A DNA stretch of 64,000 bases from a virus. The DNA lies in the IMG/VR virus record IMGVR_UViG_3300010885_044304, positions 1 through 64,000 of that record; one strand, given 5' to 3'. Positions within the stretch are counted from its first letter, which is position 1. Every line of letters starts with the position of its first letter. A program made the translations under genes and the position numbers. Shown one piece after another: positions 1-9,002 of this stretch. The notes under the pieces were generated by a model. The model ran no database searches, was not told where the DNA came from, and saw only the letters and a list, made by a program, of their open reading frames with translations.

Positions 1-23
1 CCTTCTAATAGTGCTTGTGACAT
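1..23 (-). CDS. 23: Major capsid protein gp23, first codons only (runs off the window)
   Basis: Reading leftward, an ATG at 23 is followed by seven complete codons giving MSQALLE before the window edge. A GGAG-type ribosome binding site lies just upstream. In T4-like phages the gene after scaffold gp22 is the major capsid protein gp23, whose product is cleaved by gp21 and forms the hexamers of the head. The identity rests on gene order and the short start, so it is likely but not proven from seven residues. Confidence 0.7.
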
Positions 24-38
24 TTAAGTCTCCTTTAA

Positions 39-1127
39 TTAAAGACCTGCCAGGCGCTTGATGTCGATCACGTTGGAACGGTCTTCTTCTTCTGCGGCCT
101 TGACGGTTTTATCACCAGTTACTGAACGAACGCTTTCGCTCAGATTCTTGCGAGCCCGAGGTTGTGCATCATTTAGTACAGCTGGTAGATACTTCTCGAA
201 AGCACCTTTCAAACGACTTGTTTGAACGCTTTCTAACAAATTACGCATCACTTCCTGCTTCTCTTCGTTGAGAGGAGCCAGCAATTCGTCCATCACAGCT
301 GTGCGCTGATTGGAGTCCTTGATAATGCGAATTTCTTTCTCTTTGGATTCAACCAGTTGTTTAGACTTGCTGACGATCCGGATGGCTTCTTCAAGCTGCT
401 GATTTTTGCGATCAACCTGTTGGCTCAGTCGGCGTATCTCGGCATTCTCATTCAAGTATGTCGAGCCAAACTCTGCTGCGTAGGCTTCAAAAATCTTGCG
501 ACCAAAGTTGTTCTCGCGAGCAACCTTAATGTCTTCGTGCAGCTGATTCATTTCAGCTTTGAGATGTCGGCTAACAGACTGACCCAGTTTGGCAGCACTT
601 TCAGACACAAAACGTGACTTGAGAGCTTCCAACTGACCACGGGCATCACGCACCAGACGAACTCGTGTTTCAACAACATCACGTTTGTCTCGGGCAAATT
701 CCATGATTTCTTCAGCCAATGCACCCACAACAAATTTCTCTAATTTAGCGAAACCTTCTGAGTGCATCTTGCGATCTCGGCGCAGTTCACCAATTTCTTC
801 AGCCAGTTTGGACACCATAAAGTCGTTGAACTTTGTGCTGCTTTCTTTCATTCGGGCTTGGAAACGGACACGATCTTCGGCCAACTGTTGCTTTTCAGCA
901 GCAATGCCTTCGATCTCTTGTGCGAGACCTTCTGTTACCATACGATCCAGTGCTTCCACCATTACTGTTTTGTCATGCTCATAGCGTTGTGCAAACTCTT
1001 CTCTTAGTTCTGCACGCAACTGTTCGCGAGCTTCGGTCAGCCGTGATTCCCACGCTTCCGTGAGTTCTTGGCCAACTTCTTCGTTGATCAGTCCGCTATC
1101 TAGTAGTGGTTTAATAGCATCAAACAT
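39..1127 (-). CDS. 22: Prohead core scaffolding protein gp22
   Basis: This 362-residue protein is almost entirely charged helix: long Glu/Lys/Arg/Gln-rich stretches with heptad spacing suggest coiled coil over most of its length. That, and its place between protease gp21 and capsid gp23, match the T4 prohead core scaffold gp22. Gp22 forms the internal core around which the capsid assembles and is degraded to small peptides by gp21. The ATG start has a GGAGA site about six bases upstream. It is longer than T4 gp22 (about 270 residues), as is common in marine relatives. The C-terminal about 40 residues are Lys/Glu-rich and probably disordered. Confidence 0.88.
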   Translation of the reverse strand: MFDAIKPLLDSGLINEEVGQELTEAWESRLTEAREQLRAELREEFAQRYEHDKTVMVEALDRMVTEGLAQEIEGIAAEKQQLAEDRVRFQARMKESSTKFNDFMVSKLAEEIGELRRDRKMHSEGFAKLEKFVVGALAEEIMEFARDKRDVVETRVRLVRDARGQLEALKSRFVSESAAKLGQSVSRHLKAEMNQLHEDIKVARENNFGRKIFEAYAAEFGSTYLNENAEIRRLSQQVDRKNQQLEEAIRIVSKSKQLVESKEKEIRIIKDSNQRTAVMDELLAPLNEEKQEVMRNLLESVQTSRLKGAFEKYLPAVLNDAQPRARKNLSESVRSVTGDKTVKAAEEEDRSNVIDIKRLAGL

Positions 1128-1136
1128 GCGTATCTC

Positions 1137-1763
1137 CTAGATTTTGAGATCTTTGATCAGGCGAACTACTTCGCTTTTCAAATATCTCTGTACTTTGTTG
1201 TCCTTGCCAGACCCTTTGGCCATTTCAAGTACTCGATGACCGTGTTTCATGTTCATCAAGCCTTCATAAATTGCTGTGGGATATGCGCCGGGCGCACTGG
1301 GTTGAGCAACCACATCAACAGTGACTATTTCAAAGTCACTGACATGTCCGTTCGCTTCGTTAACGTTTCCGCTACCTCGGCTAGAAACTCCTAATTTCAC
1401 ACCGCTTTCCAGCATGGTGCGTACCAAATTGCCCATTGGCGTGGGTAGTATTTTTAATTTGCCATAGCCGTTGGGGCCATCCATCCACATTTGTGTGATC
1501 ATGTGGCTGACTCGATCCAGATTGACCTTGAGGTCATCCGGGTGGTCAACTTCACCCAATACACTGTATCCATCGGTGATTTGTATGTTCAGTGTTGTCA
1601 CTGCTTTCTCAATTTCGCCCACAGGATACACACGCTCGTTGGCATTTTTGACGCCACCTTGAATGCAGATGCCTTTCATGTAAAGATTCTTACCTTCTTC
1701 GGTGCCTTCTACAACTATTCGGGCAGCGTCAAAGGTAAGATTTTCACGTAGGTAAAGAGCCAT
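1137..1763 (-). CDS. 21: Prohead core protein protease gp21
   Basis: This 208-residue protein matches the T4 gp21 maturation protease, the serine protease that cleaves scaffold and capsid N termini during head maturation. Visible family motifs are the early segment MKGICIQGG, the His-containing GEVDHPDD (probable catalytic His), and GVSSRGSG (probable nucleophile Ser). The order His then Ser, about 60 residues apart, fits the herpesvirus-like protease fold of this family. An AAGGAA ribosome site precedes the ATG. It lies nine bases upstream of gp22 in the same late operon. Confidence 0.93.
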   Translation of the reverse strand: MALYLRENLTFDAARIVVEGTEEGKNLYMKGICIQGGVKNANERVYPVGEIEKAVTTLNIQITDGYSVLGEVDHPDDLKVNLDRVSHMITQMWMDGPNGYGKLKILPTPMGNLVRTMLESGVKLGVSSRGSGNVNEANGHVSDFEIVTVDVVAQPSAPGAYPTAIYEGLMNMKHGHRVLEMAKGSGKDNKVQRYLKSEVVRLIKDLKI

Positions 1764-1775
1764 TTACCAGGTTCC

Positions 1776-2561
1776 TTATTGGATCACAGACTTGACATTG
1801 ACACCAGCGGCCTGTGCCAGGTGTGGCTTGGGTGCAGGTGATTGCTTGGGACTGGTTGTCATACCCATGTCCTTGACTGTGTTTTTGTAAGCAGCAGAAT
1901 CATGTTTACCACCCATGTCACCACCTGCAGACACTGGTCGAGCAACAGCACCACGTGCGCCGCTGTTGGCAGCCACTGTGCTTTTCTTGTTGACACCACC
2001 TTCTTCAGATGTCACAGGTTTTGGAGCTGCTTTTAGATCCACAGCTTCAAACATGCCTTCTGTTTCTAGTTCGTCATCTACCATTTCTTCGCTGTCCATG
2101 TCATCACCAACTTCCATGTCCATGTCAGAATCCATGCTGTCTGCGTCGTTGTCGCCCATGAGGCTTTCAAATTCAGCCATGAGTTCGTCCAGTTTGTCTT
2201 CCAGATCAACCACGCGATCTTCTAATTCTGCGTCGTCCTGGTCGCCATCCATCATGGCATGGTCTTCCATGTCATGATCTTCATCCATGGAAACACCAGA
2301 TTCTTCTGTTTCAATATCGCCGATCAGATCTTCTGCCATGTCACCGCCCATGCCTTCCATGTTGGGATCCATGCCTTCTTCCATTTCTACTTCGTCTTCT
2401 TCAAGTTCTTCGTCAGCAGCTTCTTCAAGTTCTTCGTCTGCTGCCATCATTTCTTCATAGATGGCACGGCTTTTTTCCACAACAATGTCATGGAACAGCT
2501 CACGTGCTTTTGCTTCGTCATCATTGATAACGTATTCAATCAGTTGTTCAAACTTATTCAT
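1776..2561 (-). CDS. Acidic prohead core protein (gp67/gp68-like)
   Basis: This 261-residue protein sits where T4 has the small prohead core proteins gp67 and gp68, between portal and protease. The first about 35 residues contain the segment ARELFHDIVVEKSRAIYEEM, a helix seen in prohead core proteins of marine T4-like phages. It is followed by about 130 residues extremely rich in Asp, Glu and Met, and then a Lys/Ala/Pro-rich tail. The highly acidic middle matches the acidic character of T4 gp67 but is much longer. It probably packs in the prohead core and is removed by gp21. A GGAGGG ribosome site lies just upstream of the ATG. I am sure of the class and less sure whether it is gp67 or gp68. 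Confidence 0.7.
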   Translation of the reverse strand: MNKFEQLIEYVINDDEAKARELFHDIVVEKSRAIYEEMMAADEELEEAADEELEEDEVEMEEGMDPNMEGMGGDMAEDLIGDIETEESGVSMDEDHDMEDHAMMDGDQDDAELEDRVVDLEDKLDELMAEFESLMGDNDADSMDSDMDMEVGDDMDSEEMVDDELETEGMFEAVDLKAAPKPVTSEEGGVNKKSTVAANSGARGAVARPVSAGGDMGGKHDSAAYKNTVKDMGMTTSPKQSPAPKPHLAQAAGVNVKSVIQ

Positions 2562-2592
2562 GAGGACCCTCCGATGTAATGGCTCTGTAAGA

Positions 2593-2600
2593 TATTTACA
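2593..2600 (-). promoter_or_regulatory. Candidate T4-type late promoter for the acidic core protein
   Basis: On the minus strand the octamer TGTAAATA differs from the T4 late consensus TATAAATA at one base. It lies about 31 bases before the start codon at 2561, in a 125-base gap. Late promoters of this family need only this -10 element and the sigma factor gp55, which is encoded in the window. Confidence 0.4.
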
Positions 2601-2686
2601 TACAATGTAATAATCTAGTCACTTAACGGTGGTTTTTTGGTGATTTTGTGTGTTTGTGTCTGTCAGTGACACAAAATCAGTGTGGT

Positions 2687-2905
2687 CTATACCACAGGTT
2701 GTGCAGGAGGTGCATACTGTGTTTTGACCTGTTTGAGTTTTTCTTTGAATTCGTATTCTCTCACATCATGCATTTTGCGCAGCTTGTTGAGTTGACGCAA
2801 GGTCAGTTTGGTCTTGCGCAGGTCACCCAGACGAGGCTGGGTATTGTCTGCTTGCAAGTCCTGGTAAGCACCAGGCTCACGTTGATAAAGTTCGTTCAAG
2901 ATCAT
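2687..2905 (-). CDS. Small conserved phage protein downstream of portal, function unknown
   Basis: This 72-residue basic protein has an N-terminal MILNELYQREPG and a central Lys/Arg-rich helix (about residues 28-64). It begins eight bases after the portal stop, as part of the head operon. Proteins with the same start occur at the same place in other marine T4-like phages as I recall them. The location implies a role in prohead or core assembly, but I do not know its function and see no catalytic motif. Confidence 0.65.
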   Translation of the reverse strand: MILNELYQREPGAYQDLQADNTQPRLGDLRKTKLTLRQLNKLRKMHDVREYEFKEKLKQVKTQYAPPAQPVV

Positions 2906-2910
2906 GACAA

Positions 2911-2918
2911 TATTTATG
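2911..2918 (-). promoter_or_regulatory. Late-promoter-like octamer at the portal/small gene junction
   Basis: CATAAATA on the minus strand overlaps the portal stop codon and lies five bases before the start at 2905. A transcript from here would be almost leaderless for the 72-residue gene, so if it is used it more likely serves the downstream core, protease and scaffold genes. Confidence 0.35.
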
Positions 2919-4707
2919 CCGGAGCAGGTGTTGGTGGTGTCACTGCTGCACCAGGTTGTGCACCCACAGCAGGTGCAGGTGCAGCTGCGGTTTCTGCGCC
3001 AGGTTCGCCCAGAGTGGCCATTTCTTCACCTGTGGCAATGTCTCCTTCAAAATCTGCAGGATTTACACCCACACCACGCAGATCACTACCAGTGGTGCCA
3101 GCAACTTCAGCTGTGCCACGTTCTTCAGTCCACAGCTGTTCGTTTTCACTAATTTCTTCTTCGGTCAAGCCCAGGTAACGTTTCAGTAAGAAACGCTTGC
3201 TCAAGTAAGGCACCTGTTCCAGGGCAGTGAATGTTGTGACACGAGTGGTATCCAGTTCTGCTTCTCGGTAGCTGGCAAAGTTTTGTGGTGGATTGAATGC
3301 AATACTAAACAGACTTGAATCAATGTTGAAGCCTCTCCAGCGCATAAACATCTTGAATTCGTCATCCAGCTTTGTTATGATCAAGCGTTGCAAGCGTTCG
3401 CAGTACTGGTTAAAACGGTATTCTTGTATGAGTGCTGTGCCCACACGACCGTCTGTCATGGGACGATCACTGTCATCCGGTCCGGTAGGCAGGTAGCTGG
3501 AGGGCACACGCAGGCCGCGGCACATCTTGTTGTTGAAGTATTTCAAGTCATCAATTTCACCAAGATTGCTACCGCCTGGCAAAGTTTCTACACTGCTTCC
3601 GCGGCCGTCGGCAGTCTGCGGGAAAAAGTAATCTTCGTTGATGGACAAAGGATTGTAGCTGGAATCCATGATGTGCTGACCGCCACCGGTGTTGCTGGGT
3701 ATACGTCGCTGATGGATTTCATTTTTAACGCGATCCACAAAGGCCATGGCCATGTGGCTGGGCATGTTGCCCACATCAATCTTGAATACTCTGCGCTCAG
3801 GAGCACGAGCTGTACGATAAATCAACACAGCATCTTCCAAGAGTTCTTTCTGTTTGAACACACGGAATATGGTTTCCAGCACACTCATGGAAAAGGGCCA
3901 GTAGTAGTCCAGGCCTTCGCTGAGACCCAGATGTATCACATGCTTGGCATCCAGCACAGTTTCGTTCATGGCAGCACTAAATCTGCTGCCCGAACCGCCT
4001 TGTCCGCCGGCACCTGCATTGGGTGCTGAATAGTTGTAGGGTGCTGTATAGCCGCCCGACGGTGGTGTTGACTGATAGTCAGTGGTGGTTTTTACTGCAA
4101 TTGACAAGTTCTGAAAATTGGGATTGATGTCGCGGATCACATACTGCTCAGGCTGTTTGCCTTCGCTTTCGTTCACAATCACACGTGCCACCTTGCTCAT
4201 GTCAACCCAGTACATTTCAAATGTTTCTGGATCACGCACAAACACCTGATCACCGTATTTTAAAGTATTACGAAAGATGCGAAAGATACGTTGATCCAAG
4301 CGGTTCAGCTTGACCCACTGCTGCAGTTGCTTTTTGATGATGTCAATTTCGTGATCAGTGGGTGTGTCGTTGTACTTGACCTGAAACGGCAAGGCATCTG
4401 TGGCAGTGGCCTGTGTACAAAACTCTGCTAAAATATCTAAGCATGCATTGATTTCTGAATCTGAATCCATGTTTTCATACTGATTGTAGCGTTCAATACG
4501 ATTAGGATGTCCAGAATATACCTCAGGCAAGCGACTAGCATAGTTGCGATAAGCCACATCTGCATGTCCACGCATGGGATCTCTACCGTCATTGCGTCCG
4601 TATCCTGGCAGGCCGTCGGCACTTTTGCCCGAGAGTGGACTGAGTTCTCCGCCCACATTGGCCACTTTGAAGTATTTGCGCCAGCCTTTCTTTTCTGTAT
4701 CTGCCAT
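2914..4707 (-). CDS. 20: Portal vertex protein gp20
   Basis: This 597-residue protein is the T4-type portal, the dodecameric ring at the unique head vertex that nucleates the prohead and through which DNA is packaged. Recognisable conserved segments include NRIERYNQYENMDSDSEI near residue 70, RIFRNTLKYGDQVFVRDP near 140, the long helix around AFVDRVKNEIHQRR and the crown-region segment KKMCRGLRVP-like NNKMCRGLRVPSSYLP. Length is a little above T4 gp20 (524), partly through a Gly/Ser-rich insertion near residue 230 and an Ala/Pro-rich C-terminal tail of about 50 residues. AGGA precedes the ATG. Confidence 0.95.
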   Translation of the reverse strand: MADTEKKGWRKYFKVANVGGELSPLSGKSADGLPGYGRNDGRDPMRGHADVAYRNYASRLPEVYSGHPNRIERYNQYENMDSDSEINACLDILAEFCTQATATDALPFQVKYNDTPTDHEIDIIKKQLQQWVKLNRLDQRIFRIFRNTLKYGDQVFVRDPETFEMYWVDMSKVARVIVNESEGKQPEQYVIRDINPNFQNLSIAVKTTTDYQSTPPSGGYTAPYNYSAPNAGAGGQGGSGSRFSAAMNETVLDAKHVIHLGLSEGLDYYWPFSMSVLETIFRVFKQKELLEDAVLIYRTARAPERRVFKIDVGNMPSHMAMAFVDRVKNEIHQRRIPSNTGGGQHIMDSSYNPLSINEDYFFPQTADGRGSSVETLPGGSNLGEIDDLKYFNNKMCRGLRVPSSYLPTGPDDSDRPMTDGRVGTALIQEYRFNQYCERLQRLIITKLDDEFKMFMRWRGFNIDSSLFSIAFNPPQNFASYREAELDTTRVTTFTALEQVPYLSKRFLLKRYLGLTEEEISENEQLWTEERGTAEVAGTTGSDLRGVGVNPADFEGDIATGEEMATLGEPGAETAAAPAPAVGAQPGAAVTPPTPAPA

Positions 4708-4732
4708 TTAATGATCCTGAATTGCCATCATA

Positions 4733-4740
4733 TACTTATG
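4733..4740 (-). promoter_or_regulatory. Weak late-promoter candidate before the portal gene
   Basis: CATAAGTA on the minus strand is one base away from the CATAAATA octamer seen elsewhere in the window and lies 25 bases before the portal start. Confidence 0.3.
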
Positions 4741-7700
4741 TTAGGCCTGGCTTGTTTGCAAGATTCTGCTCAGCAGGCCATTTTGTGTTTGATTTAGTGT
4801 GACCAATTGCTGCAGCATCAGACTGTTTTGCTGGGCCACTGTGGATGGTTGTTGTGGTTGTTCTGATGTAGTTGCAGCAGGTGCAGCAGGTAACGCAGCA
4901 GTGGTACCAGGAGCAGCTGCCACAGGAGTGGGCACACCACTGGGTCCTGCCATGCCACCTGGTGACAGTGTTCCTGTACCTGTTATACTGGCTACCAAGG
5001 CAGGAATATTACCGGACATGACACTGGCTTCACTCTTTCTGTATTTTTCAGTCATCAACTGATACACTTCGTCCATGCTGCGTTCTTTGCCCTTGTTGAA
5101 GTATATTTCAGGATTGGCCTTGGCTGCTGCAGGATCAAACTTGGCAGCACTCTGTGTAGGGTCACGGTCTTTGGCACCCAAAAATTTGGTAGCTCCGCCT
5201 GCACCCAAGAAATGTCCCATGTACAGGTCGGCGCCGCTGACTCCGCGACCCAGATTTTTTTCCATCTGTGACTTTTGATCTTGCGAAAACTTGGCCATGG
5301 CTTCAGTGGATTTGGCAGGATCAAATCTTTCTGCACCTGATCCTTTGCGTCCTGTGACACCTTCATAGCTGCTTTCTAAAAATTGAAATAGTCCGCCGGC
5401 ACTGCTTCGAGTATTTTTGGCTTTGGGATCTCCACCTGACTCCAGCATGGCCACTGTGCGCATGTAGGTGGTCATGTCTGCACTGCTGGGAGCACGACCG
5501 GCAGCGCCACCAGGCACACCTGCCACACTTGGAGCACCGGGTGTGTCACGACCGGCAGCGCCACCAGGCACACCTGCCACACTTGGAGCACCGGGTGTGC
5601 CCGGTTGCCTAGCAGCTCCTGCATAGAATTTGTTGGGGTCGACTCTGGTGCCATCTGGCAGCTTTATTTCGTGGTGCAGATGCGGCCCAGTGCTCATGCC
5701 TGTGTTGCCCACAGTGCCAACCTGTTGACCGGCCTTGACCATGTCACCGGTCTTGATCATGGTCTTGTCTAAGTGAGCCAGAATGTGTTTGACACCTGTT
5801 ATAGTGTCAGTGACCTCAACATAATTGCCGTAGCCCTTGGGATCACTTAGTACCTTGGCCATGCCCGAGATGGGGGCCATGACCTTGTCACCAATTTTGC
5901 CTGCCAGGTCAACAGCGCCATGCATGGTTTTGCCGTCGTTTCTTATAAAACCACTGGTCTGGTTCATTTTTTCCAGAGGAGCTACTAGTGTTCCAATCTT
6001 GGCAGCCAGTTCTGGACTCACATCAGCAGAAGGTGGATGTGGATGAGCATGATCATGTTCGGTCAGGGCAGATTGAACTTGTGCTTGACCAGATACAGCA
6101 GCACCTGTACCGCTGGGTATGGCACCCATTCGAACAAGTTTTTTGATTTCATCTCTGATTTCAATCAGTGTGACCTGCACCTTGTTACCAAACACAGGTC
6201 CAGAATCCATTGACCCTGCTGCAGCGGGTGTTCCTGCTGTTGCTGTTGTGCCAGTTACTAATTTGGCCGCCTGTTTTTCATCGTATTCTCTCTGCCTACG
6301 TTGTTCGTTAGTTTCACCTGGAAATCTTGCGTTATAAGCAGCCTGTTTGGCTGCCTGTTTTTCTGCTGCTGTTTGAGGTGCTGCGCCTGCTGTAGGTATT
6401 ACTGGTGCTGCGCCTGCTGTAGGTATTACTGGTGCTGCGCCTGCTGTAGGTATTACTGGTGCTGCGCCTGCTGTAGGTATTACTGGTGCTGCGCCTGCTG
6501 CAGGAGTATCAGATGGAATTACAGCGCCACCTGACACAGTGACTTTCTTTACACCTAATTTATCAGTTAACATGCCTAATAATTTGTTCAATGCACCTGT
6601 GAAATTACTCACAGCTTTTGAAGCTTCGGGCATGAAAGTAAAACCTAATGTTTGCATCTGAATTGCCAACTGTTGCATGTTGCGTTGTGCATCAACTGTG
6701 GAATTGGTCAATGCGTCACCGGGACCTTTAATAGTGTTCTCTTGCTCTTTTCTTATTAATTGCCCGTTGCGAATTTCCATAGCTGCTGCATCGCCAAGTT
6801 CTTTTGTGTGTATACCAACCTGAACACCCAACGATCCCAAATCAGCAGCCAATGGCAAAGCTTTTGTACTGAGTTGTTTTAAAGTGTTTAAAAATCCACC
6901 TGAATCACCTTTGGCAGCCTGATTTAATGTGCCTAAGTCGTTTCCGAATGTGATAGCTCCCTCTATGCTGGCTTTACTTGTGCCAACAAAACCAGTTACA
7001 TTATCTTTCAAGGCTTGTGCCATGCCGGGATATTGTTTGGAAATTGCAGCTATATTCAGTGAATGTTTTTCCATTTCTGCAATGGCATTAGCATCACCGG
7101 ATGCTTTTACTTTTTCGATGTGCGAACGATATATCAGCTCACTCATTTGCGCATCTTGTTCTTTCTTTAAGCCTTCTTTGCTGGCACCAGTTAGCCTGCT
7201 GAGTTCATCCAGTTCCAAGGCATATTTGTTGGCACCTACTGCTAGCTGTTCGATGCTCTTGCCCTGTGCCAGACCTAATCTGGTTTGACGTGCAATATAG
7301 GAGGCAGTTGTTTCACCAATTTCATCAATGCCAAATCCTAATCTTTGTAAACTGATACCAAAATCTTTTTGGACCATGCCTGCAGTATCAGCAAATCTTT
7401 CTGCTCCTGTACCCACGCTGCCACCAAAGTTGGCCAATGCAGCACTATTTTCTTTGATGGTGTTGGTATAAGATTTCAACTGCATTCCACTGGTCAGGAA
7501 TTGTCGTTGCAGTCCGCTCATACCATCAGCAGTGAGACCACCTACTTTGGATAGATCTTGAAAAGCGTCAGTGGCATTTTGCAACTGACCCAGCATGAAT
7601 TTAGCGCCTTCGGCTGCTGCCTTGACTGCGCCGCCAAAGAAAGGAATAGTACTAAATGCTGCTGCTGCTGCATCAATAATGGGATTTAATTCTTTGAATC

Positions 7701-8103
7701 CCTGTGCGCCTTCGCCCATGGCTTTTGAAAAGCCACCAATTAGGCCGGCTGTCTTGCCAAGTCCACTCAAGGCTTGCATGCTGGTATATGTTGCTTTGGC
7801 TAAGCCTTCCTCGTTTGCTTTCCGAACTTTCAGTCTCTCTTTCAGAGCCTCATCTTCGGTGGCACCTCGAGCTCGGGCTGCTCGTACTGCTGCTTCCTCT
7901 AAAGCGCGGTTACCGTCAGCACGTATCTTGCTGATTACACCATGTATAGCTTTTTCTTCTCTTTCTTTAGTGGATAATTTAGGACGATATTGTTCAAAAC
8001 CCAGTCTGAGTTTTTCCGTTGCTGCCGATGCGTCGAGCAACTCCTTTGTGAAACGCCGTGTGGCTTCTGCTGCTGCTGCTGCTGCTTCTTCTTCTGGTGT
8101 CAT
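4741..8103 (-). CDS. Tape-measure-like tail protein with M23 peptidase and lytic transglycosylase domains
   Basis: This 1,120-residue protein has an Ala-rich, largely helical N-terminal half (residues 1-520) with a hydrophobic stretch near 110-175, like tail tape-measure proteins. A linker of four TAGAAPVIP copies (about 536-576) and a His-rich patch (682-689) lead to an M23-type endopeptidase domain (about 715-830). Its zinc ligands are visible: H728 and D732 in HGAVD, H777, and H808/H810 in HLH. Two 18-residue repeats (835-870) precede a soluble-lytic-transglycosylase-like domain starting near 875, with catalytic E888 in LESGGDP followed by GLFQF. The protein probably spans the tail and cuts peptidoglycan during entry. 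It diverges from gp26 and the gp51-like gene, proposed tail-assembly helpers. T4 instead uses gp29 as tape measure and puts lysozyme in gp5. Confidence 0.82.
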   Translation of the reverse strand: MTPEEEAAAAAAEATRRFTKELLDASAATEKLRLGFEQYRPKLSTKEREEKAIHGVISKIRADGNRALEEAAVRAARARGATEDEALKERLKVRKANEEGLAKATYTSMQALSGLGKTAGLIGGFSKAMGEGAQGFKELNPIIDAAAAAFSTIPFFGGAVKAAAEGAKFMLGQLQNATDAFQDLSKVGGLTADGMSGLQRQFLTSGMQLKSYTNTIKENSAALANFGGSVGTGAERFADTAGMVQKDFGISLQRLGFGIDEIGETTASYIARQTRLGLAQGKSIEQLAVGANKYALELDELSRLTGASKEGLKKEQDAQMSELIYRSHIEKVKASGDANAIAEMEKHSLNIAAISKQYPGMAQALKDNVTGFVGTSKASIEGAITFGNDLGTLNQAAKGDSGGFLNTLKQLSTKALPLAADLGSLGVQVGIHTKELGDAAAMEIRNGQLIRKEQENTIKGPGDALTNSTVDAQRNMQQLAIQMQTLGFTFMPEASKAVSNFTGALNKLLGMLTDKLGVKKVTVSGGAVIPSDTPAAGAAPVIPTAGAAPVIPTAGAAPVIPTAGAAPVIPTAGAAPQTAAEKQAAKQAAYNARFPGETNEQRRQREYDEKQAAKLVTGTTATAGTPAAAGSMDSGPVFGNKVQVTLIEIRDEIKKLVRMGAIPSGTGAAVSGQAQVQSALTEHDHAHPHPPSADVSPELAAKIGTLVAPLEKMNQTSGFIRNDGKTMHGAVDLAGKIGDKVMAPISGMAKVLSDPKGYGNYVEVTDTITGVKHILAHLDKTMIKTGDMVKAGQQVGTVGNTGMSTGPHLHHEIKLPDGTRVDPNKFYAGAARQPGTPGAPSVAGVPGGAAGRDTPGAPSVAGVPGGAAGRAPSSADMTTYMRTVAMLESGGDPKAKNTRSSAGGLFQFLESSYEGVTGRKGSGAERFDPAKSTEAMAKFSQDQKSQMEKNLGRGVSGADLYMGHFLGAGGATKFLGAKDRDPTQSAAKFDPAAAKANPEIYFNKGKERSMDEVYQLMTEKYRKSEASVMSGNIPALVASITGTGTLSPGGMAGPSGVPTPVAAAPGTTAALPAAPAATTSEQPQQPSTVAQQNSLMLQQLVTLNQTQNGLLSRILQTSQA
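5494..5601. repeat. Two tandem 54-base repeats in the tail-lysin gene
   Basis: Two near-identical 54-base units encode the 18-residue linker TPGAPSVAGVPGGAAGR between the M23 and transglycosylase domains. They are perfect or nearly so at the DNA level, which suggests recent duplication. Confidence 0.85.
6376..6498. repeat. Four tandem 27-base repeats in the tail-lysin gene
   Basis: Four copies of a 27-base unit encode TAGAAPVIP. They form a Pro/Ala linker between the tape-measure-like half and the enzymatic half. Confidence 0.9.
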
Positions 8104-8162
8104 ATTTTCTCAGCCATGCTTTTCCGTGGTAAGTATTATGAATATTTACCTAAGGATTTTCC

Positions 8163-9002
8163 ATGAGTTCTAATCCACTTGCAAAGTTTTTCAGACAACC
8201 TGCCATCTACGCACGCCTGCCCAGCGGCGGCAAGAACTGGCCTACGGGCACCATAAACATGCCGCCCAACAGTGAACTGCCTATTCTGCCCATGACAGCC
8301 ATAGACGAAATCACTTATCGCACACCCGATGCCCTGTTCAACGGCGAAGCTGTAACCGGTGTCATACAAAGTTGTGTACCCAGTATCAAGAATGCCTGGG
8401 CAACACCCAGCATTGACTTAGACACTCTATTGGTTGCCATACGTATTGCCAGCTACGGACACGAAATGGAGATTGGCACCAAGTGTCCCAAGTGCGGTGA
8501 AGAACACGAATTTGGTCTGGATCTGCGCACAGTGATCGACAATTTCAAGCCTGCAGACTATGCAGCAACCTTGAAGAAAGGTGATCTGGAGTTTTATTTC
8601 AGACCCTTGAACTACAGGGAAATGACCGAAAACAGTCTCATGCAGTTTGAACAACAGAAAACTCTGCAGCAGGTGAACGAAACAGACGGTCTGGAAGAAT
8701 CTGAAAAGATGACCAGACTCAATGCCATGATGAAAAAACTTGTGGAAGTCACTGTGCGAGCCATGAGTCAGAGCATAATGGAAATACGTACACCTGATGC
8801 AGTGGTGTCAGATCGTGTGCATATTGATCAATTTCTTGCCAACTGTGAGCGTGGTATTTTCAACAGTGTGAGAGATCATGTGATTGAACTCAGAGAAAAA
8901 AGTGAGTTGAAACCGCTAGATCTCACTTGTCCTTCATGTACCAACCAGTATCAACAGACCTTTACCTTGGACATGGCAAGTTTTTTCGCAGCCGCCTCTT
9001 AG
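8163..9002 (+). CDS. 26: Baseplate hub assembly protein gp26
   Basis: This 279-residue protein matches the T4 gp26 baseplate family found in marine T4-like phages. The start MSSNPLAKFFRQPAIY and the segment LPSGGKNWP are typical. A zinc-ribbon-like arrangement is visible: CPKC at residues 108-111 and CPSC at 256-259, suggesting the two ends come together on a metal. Gp26 acts in hub assembly, perhaps as a helper of the tape-measure protein. An AAGGA site precedes the ATG. The last codons contain a slippery heptamer from which ribosomes may move into the gp51-like frame. Confidence 0.85.
   Translation: MSSNPLAKFFRQPAIYARLPSGGKNWPTGTINMPPNSELPILPMTAIDEITYRTPDALFNGEAVTGVIQSCVPSIKNAWATPSIDLDTLLVAIRIASYGHEMEIGTKCPKCGEEHEFGLDLRTVIDNFKPADYAATLKKGDLEFYFRPLNYREMTENSLMQFEQQKTLQQVNETDGLEESEKMTRLNAMMKKLVEVTVRAMSQSIMEIRTPDAVVSDRVHIDQFLANCERGIFNSVRDHVIELREKSELKPLDLTCPSCTNQYQQTFTLDMASFFAAAS
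8981..8987 (+). promoter_or_regulatory. Candidate -1 ribosomal frameshift heptamer (T TTT TTC)
   Basis: In the gp26 frame the codons are AGT TTT TTC, giving the heptamer T TTT TTC. This has the exact X XXY YYZ form for simultaneous -1 slippage of both tRNAs. Slippage places ribosomes in the gp51-like frame, which is open from here to 9217. It would give a 351-residue fusion (275 from gp26 plus 76). I cannot compute a downstream stimulatory structure. Confidence 0.6.

Noticed and set aside
8143-8150. GGTAAATA on the minus strand as a late promoter for the tape-measure-like gene
   Set aside because: Two mismatches to the consensus and no supporting spacing pattern. Not strong enough to list.
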